From CAWJMF01 sp963843945 (GTDB taxonomy: Bacteria; Vulcanimicrobiota; Vulcanimicrobiia; Vulcanimicrobiales; Vulcanimicrobiaceae), in contig CAWJMF010000002.1 of assembly GCA_963843945.1 (NCBI GenBank), positions 1,178,001 through 1,242,000 of the forward strand: a stretch of 64,000 nucleotides of DNA, in the 5' to 3' direction. Below are positions 61,553 through 64,000 of this stretch, piece after piece. The notes beneath the pieces are model-generated. The model searched no databases and had not been told where the DNA came from. It worked only from the letters and a program-made list of their open reading frames with translations. How positions within the stretch are numbered: the stretch's first letter is position 1; each line of letters opens with the position of its first letter. A program made the translations under genes and the position numbers.

Positions 61553-62116
61553 CTACTGGGCTTTCGGTGCGTCGATCTCGCCGCAGGCGACGCGCGCGCC
61601 GCTGCCGCCGCCCGGCGGCGTGTCGGTGTAGTTGTCGGCGTTCGCGTGAATGACGATCGAGCGTCCGACGATGTTGTTCGGTCCCGGCGCAACGCTGAGC
61701 TTGTCGTCGTAGAAGGTTATGCGGCCGTGACCGGTCTGGCTCACGTTGATCATAGGAAGGTCTCCGGCGTGCCCCGCACCTTCAGGCCCGAGATGGTGAC
61801 CGGTTCCCTGCGGATCGAAGTGACCGCCGGCCGCGCCAAACGCCTGCATTTTCCCGGTCGAGTCGGGCAGCGGATTGCACGAACCGAACTCGTGGATGTG
61901 CATGCCGTGCATGCCGGGCGTTAGCGTGGTGACGTCGACGGTGATCTGAACGCCGCCCTTGTCGACGCCGACGAAGGTGGCTTGACCGATCACCTTGCCG
62001 GCCGGATTGACGATGTCGGCTTGGAACGTCGCCGGCGCAGCCAGCGCGCCGGAGCTTCCGGCGGCGAACAGCGCGCAAGCGAGCGCGACCCAGGCCGCGG
62101 GCATCCTCATGGTCAT
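61553..62116 (-). CDS. sodC: Periplasmic Cu/Zn superoxide dismutase
   Basis: 187 aa. Signal peptide to about A-L-A-A-P; copper/zinc ligands in M-H-I-H-E-F-G, H-F-D-P, H-H-L-G-P-E-G, H-A-G-D-L-P and I-V-I-H-A-N-A-D-N-Y, with cysteines for the structural disulfide (G-S-C-N and V-A-C-G). Mature length suits a bacterial SodC. Start ATG 62116 with GGAGG ten bases upstream. Downstream of acsA on the same strand. Confidence 0.93.
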   Translation of the reverse strand: MTMRMPAAWVALACALFAAGSSGALAAPATFQADIVNPAGKVIGQATFVGVDKGGVQITVDVTTLTPGMHGMHIHEFGSCNPLPDSTGKMQAFGAAGGHFDPQGTGHHLGPEGAGHAGDLPMINVSQTGHGRITFYDDKLSVAPGPNNIVGRSIVIHANADNYTDTPPGGGSGARVACGEIDAPKAQ

Positions 62117-62153
62117 AGGTTAAAATCCTCCAAATAAGTGCGTTGAAGGGCGA

Positions 62154-63998
62154 TCATTCTTCCAAAGTGGTCGTATCGCCGACTTCGAGTCCCGCTTCCT
62201 GCGCCTTGAGCAGCCGCCGCATGATCTTTCCGCTCCGCGTCTTGGGCAGCTTGCCGACGAATTCGACCTCGCCGGGCGTGCCGATCGGCCCCAGGTGGTA
62301 GCGGACGTGCTCGATCAGCTCGGCCCGCAGCGCGTCGCTGGGCGAGCTGCCGACCCGCAGAACGACGAACGCCTTGATGCTCTCGCCCTTGATCGGGTCG
62401 GGCTTGCCGATGACTCCCGCCTCGCCGCAAGCATGGTGGGAGACGAGCGCGCTCTCGACGTCGGCGGTCGCGATGCGGTGGCCGGCGACGTTGAGCACGT
62501 CGTCGGCGCGGCCGAGCACGGTGACGAAGCCTTCCGCGTCGATCGTCGCGACGTCGCCCGCCGTGTAGCATCCCGGAATCTCTTCGAAGTACTGGGCGTA
62601 GCGCGCCGGGTCGCCCCAGATCCCGGAGAACATGTGGGGCCAGGGATTGCGGATGACGAGCAGGCCGCCGGCGCCCGGGGGGATCGAGCTGCCGTCGTGC
62701 GCGACGACGTCGAATTGGATCGGCCCGAAGGCCTTTCCGCTGCGGTCCGGATGGACCGCCGTCGCCGGCAGAAAGCCGAGCATCATCGCGCCGGTCTCGG
62801 TTTGCCACCACTGGTTGCACACCGCCACGCGTTTTTTGCCGACGACCTCGAAGAGAAAGTGCCAAGCTTCGGGATTGAGCGGTTCGCCCGCGCAAAAGAT
62901 GGCCTGAAGTTTGGAAAGATCGCGCTTGCTCGGAAGCTCGTCGCCGTGGCGCATCAGCATGCGTGCTAGCGTCGGTGCCGTGTAGAGCTTGGTGACGCGC
63001 TGGTCCGCGATGACGTCGTAGACCGCCGCCGGCGAAGGATGGTCCGGCGCGCCCTCCCGGATGATCGAACGAAAGCGGTTGGCGAGCGCGCCGTAGACGA
63101 TCAGCGAATGGCCCACGATCCAGCCGATATCGCTGGTGCACCAGTAGACGTCGTCCGGCCCGACGTCGGTGGTGTGTTTGAGCATCGCGCTGGCACCGGC
63201 CAAGTAGCCGCCGTGCGTCATCACGACGCCCTTCGGTTTTCCCGTCGTGCCGCTCGTATACAAGATGAAGAGCGGGTGGTTCGCCTCGACGATCGTGGGG
63301 GCGCACGTTTCGGACTGCGCCTCGCAGTAGTCGGCCCAATCGCGTTCGACGGCAGCCAAGGGCAGGCGCGAGGCCTTCCGCTGAAGCACCACGACGCGCC
63401 GCACGAGCGGGCAGTTCCGGACCGCGTCGTTGAGGATGACTTTGAGATCGATCTCTTTGCCGCGCCGGTAGGTACAGTCCGCGCCGATGACGATCTCGGC
63501 GCCCGCGTCCTCGATGCGATCGCGCAGCGCGGTGGCCCCGAGGCCGGCGTAAACGACGCTGTGGATCGCGCCGATGCGCGCGCAAGCCAACATCGCGACG
63601 ATGCCTTCAAGGGAGAGCGGCATGTAGATGCAAACGCGGTCACCGGCCTTGAGCCCGTCCGCCTTGAGCGCGTTGGCCAGGCGGTTCGTCGCCGCGAGCA
63701 ACTCGGCATAACTCGTGCGCCGCTCGAAGCCGTCTTCGTGCAGATAGATGTAGGCAGTCGCGTCGGGATGGGTCGCGACGTGGCGGTCGAGACACGAGAC
63801 CGTCGCGTTCAAACGCCCGCCGGTGAACCAGAGGGCGTTGCCGAGACCCCCTTCGAGCGTCTTCGCGGGCGGCGTGTGCCAGGCGAGTTGCTCGCCGCAC
63901 GCCCGCCAGAAGGCGAGCGGATCGCGTGCGTGGCGCGCGTTCCACGCGTCTTGATCCGGAATTCCCGCCCAGCCCCGAACCTCGTCGGGCGCGGGCAC
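62154..63998 (-). CDS. acsA: Acetyl-CoA synthetase (AMP-forming); 5' end may lie beyond the window
   Basis: 614 aa visible from a GTG two bases from the edge. Landmarks: Y-T-S-G-T-T-G-K-P-K-G (A3), W-C-T-S-D-I-G-W-I-V-G-H, N-Q-W-W-Q-T-E-T-G, G-R-A-D-D-V-L-N-V-A-G-H-R and the acetylation-site region R-S-G-K-I-M-R-R. The usual N-terminal P-P-x-E-V motif is represented by P-A-P-D-E-V; the family typically has some residues before it, so the true start may lie in the next window. Converts acetate, ATP and CoA to acetyl-CoA. Confidence 0.92.
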   Translation of the reverse strand: MPAPDEVRGWAGIPDQDAWNARHARDPLAFWRACGEQLAWHTPPAKTLEGGLGNALWFTGGRLNATVSCLDRHVATHPDATAYIYLHEDGFERRTSYAELLAATNRLANALKADGLKAGDRVCIYMPLSLEGIVAMLACARIGAIHSVVYAGLGATALRDRIEDAGAEIVIGADCTYRRGKEIDLKVILNDAVRNCPLVRRVVVLQRKASRLPLAAVERDWADYCEAQSETCAPTIVEANHPLFILYTSGTTGKPKGVVMTHGGYLAGASAMLKHTTDVGPDDVYWCTSDIGWIVGHSLIVYGALANRFRSIIREGAPDHPSPAAVYDVIADQRVTKLYTAPTLARMLMRHGDELPSKRDLSKLQAIFCAGEPLNPEAWHFLFEVVGKKRVAVCNQWWQTETGAMMLGFLPATAVHPDRSGKAFGPIQFDVVAHDGSSIPPGAGGLLVIRNPWPHMFSGIWGDPARYAQYFEEIPGCYTAGDVATIDAEGFVTVLGRADDVLNVAGHRIATADVESALVSHHACGEAGVIGKPDPIKGESIKAFVVLRVGSSPSDALRAELIEHVRYHLGPIGTPGEVEFVGKLPKTRSGKIMRRLLKAQEAGLEVGDTTTLEE

Positions 63999-64000
63999 CC

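Noticed and set aside
1..64000. tRNA/rRNA genes, CRISPR arrays, insertion sequences, phage genes
   Set aside because: None seen: no cloverleaf-like stretches, no regular spacer-repeat pattern and no transposase or integrase motifs in the readable frames.

Overview
This is a visibly GC-rich bacterial chromosome segment with tightly packed genes. Many genes start with GTG or TTG, and 4-bp ATGA/GTGA overlaps are common. Two secretin-type genes, a periplasmic Cu/Zn superoxide dismutase and lipoproteins with TPTP linkers point to a cell with an outer membrane. DUF1501/DUF1800 pairs, cyclase-STAND ATPases of a kind well known from mycobacteria, and a SufR/SufC/SufD/SufS/SufU set together suggest an uncultured soil lineage. 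Candidatus Eremiobacterota (WPS-2) is my best guess, made from general gene content only and not from a marker gene. No rRNA, tRNA, CRISPR array, transposase or phage gene was seen.

Layout: 1-1833 (minus) is the end of a branched-chain amino acid type (Liv) ABC locus: permease LivH, cut by the window edge, preceded by its binding protein. 1946-5073 (minus) holds a TlpA/ResA-like thioredoxin coupled to an unusual membrane-domain/oligopeptide-binding-protein fusion. 5114-7129 (plus) has an alpha/beta hydrolase and a CynX-type MFS permease. 7154-10880 (minus) is a DUF1800-DUF1501 pair. 11139-14934 (plus) has two lipoproteins, a subtilase and a sugar-dehydrogenase-like propeller, both broken by frameshifts. 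14993-20402 has a secretin converging on an M16 peptidase. 20533-26697 is a housekeeping mix: DUF3175, ArsC-like phosphatase, pyrophosphatase, a tartrate-dehydrogenase-family enzyme, FolD, and two ArsR/SRPBCC operons whose start codons lie inside near-identical inverted repeats.

29429-43327 is the most distinctive region: four full-length paralogues (927-939 aa) joining a class III nucleotide cyclase, a STAND/NB-ARC-like ATPase and a TPR-type C-terminus. Three are head-to-tail with 1- and 6-bp gaps. The fourth lies beyond a divergent aspartyl protease and an AraC regulator and is followed by a SpoIIE-type phosphatase with a membrane sensor. The set looks like a recently expanded signalling or surveillance family.

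44864-49291 has LON-domain, Fe/Mn SOD, O-methyltransferase, flavin reductase, metallo-hydrolase and a NifU-like scaffold. 49311-53802 is the SUF iron-sulfur system: SufR regulator, then divergent sufC-sufD-sufS, a strongly structured spacer carrying a 42-codon ORF, and sufU. No SufB is present in the window. 54102-55775 (minus) is a second secretin, broken by about six indels. 55949-60665 is a complete second Liv transporter (binding protein, LivH, LivM, LivG, LivF). The window ends with a methyltransferase, SodC and acetyl-CoA synthetase.

The three frameshifted loci (one indel, then at least six, then about six) keep family-typical protein sequence across the frame changes. Local consensus errors are therefore as likely as true pseudogenes, and their annotation should be treated with caution.
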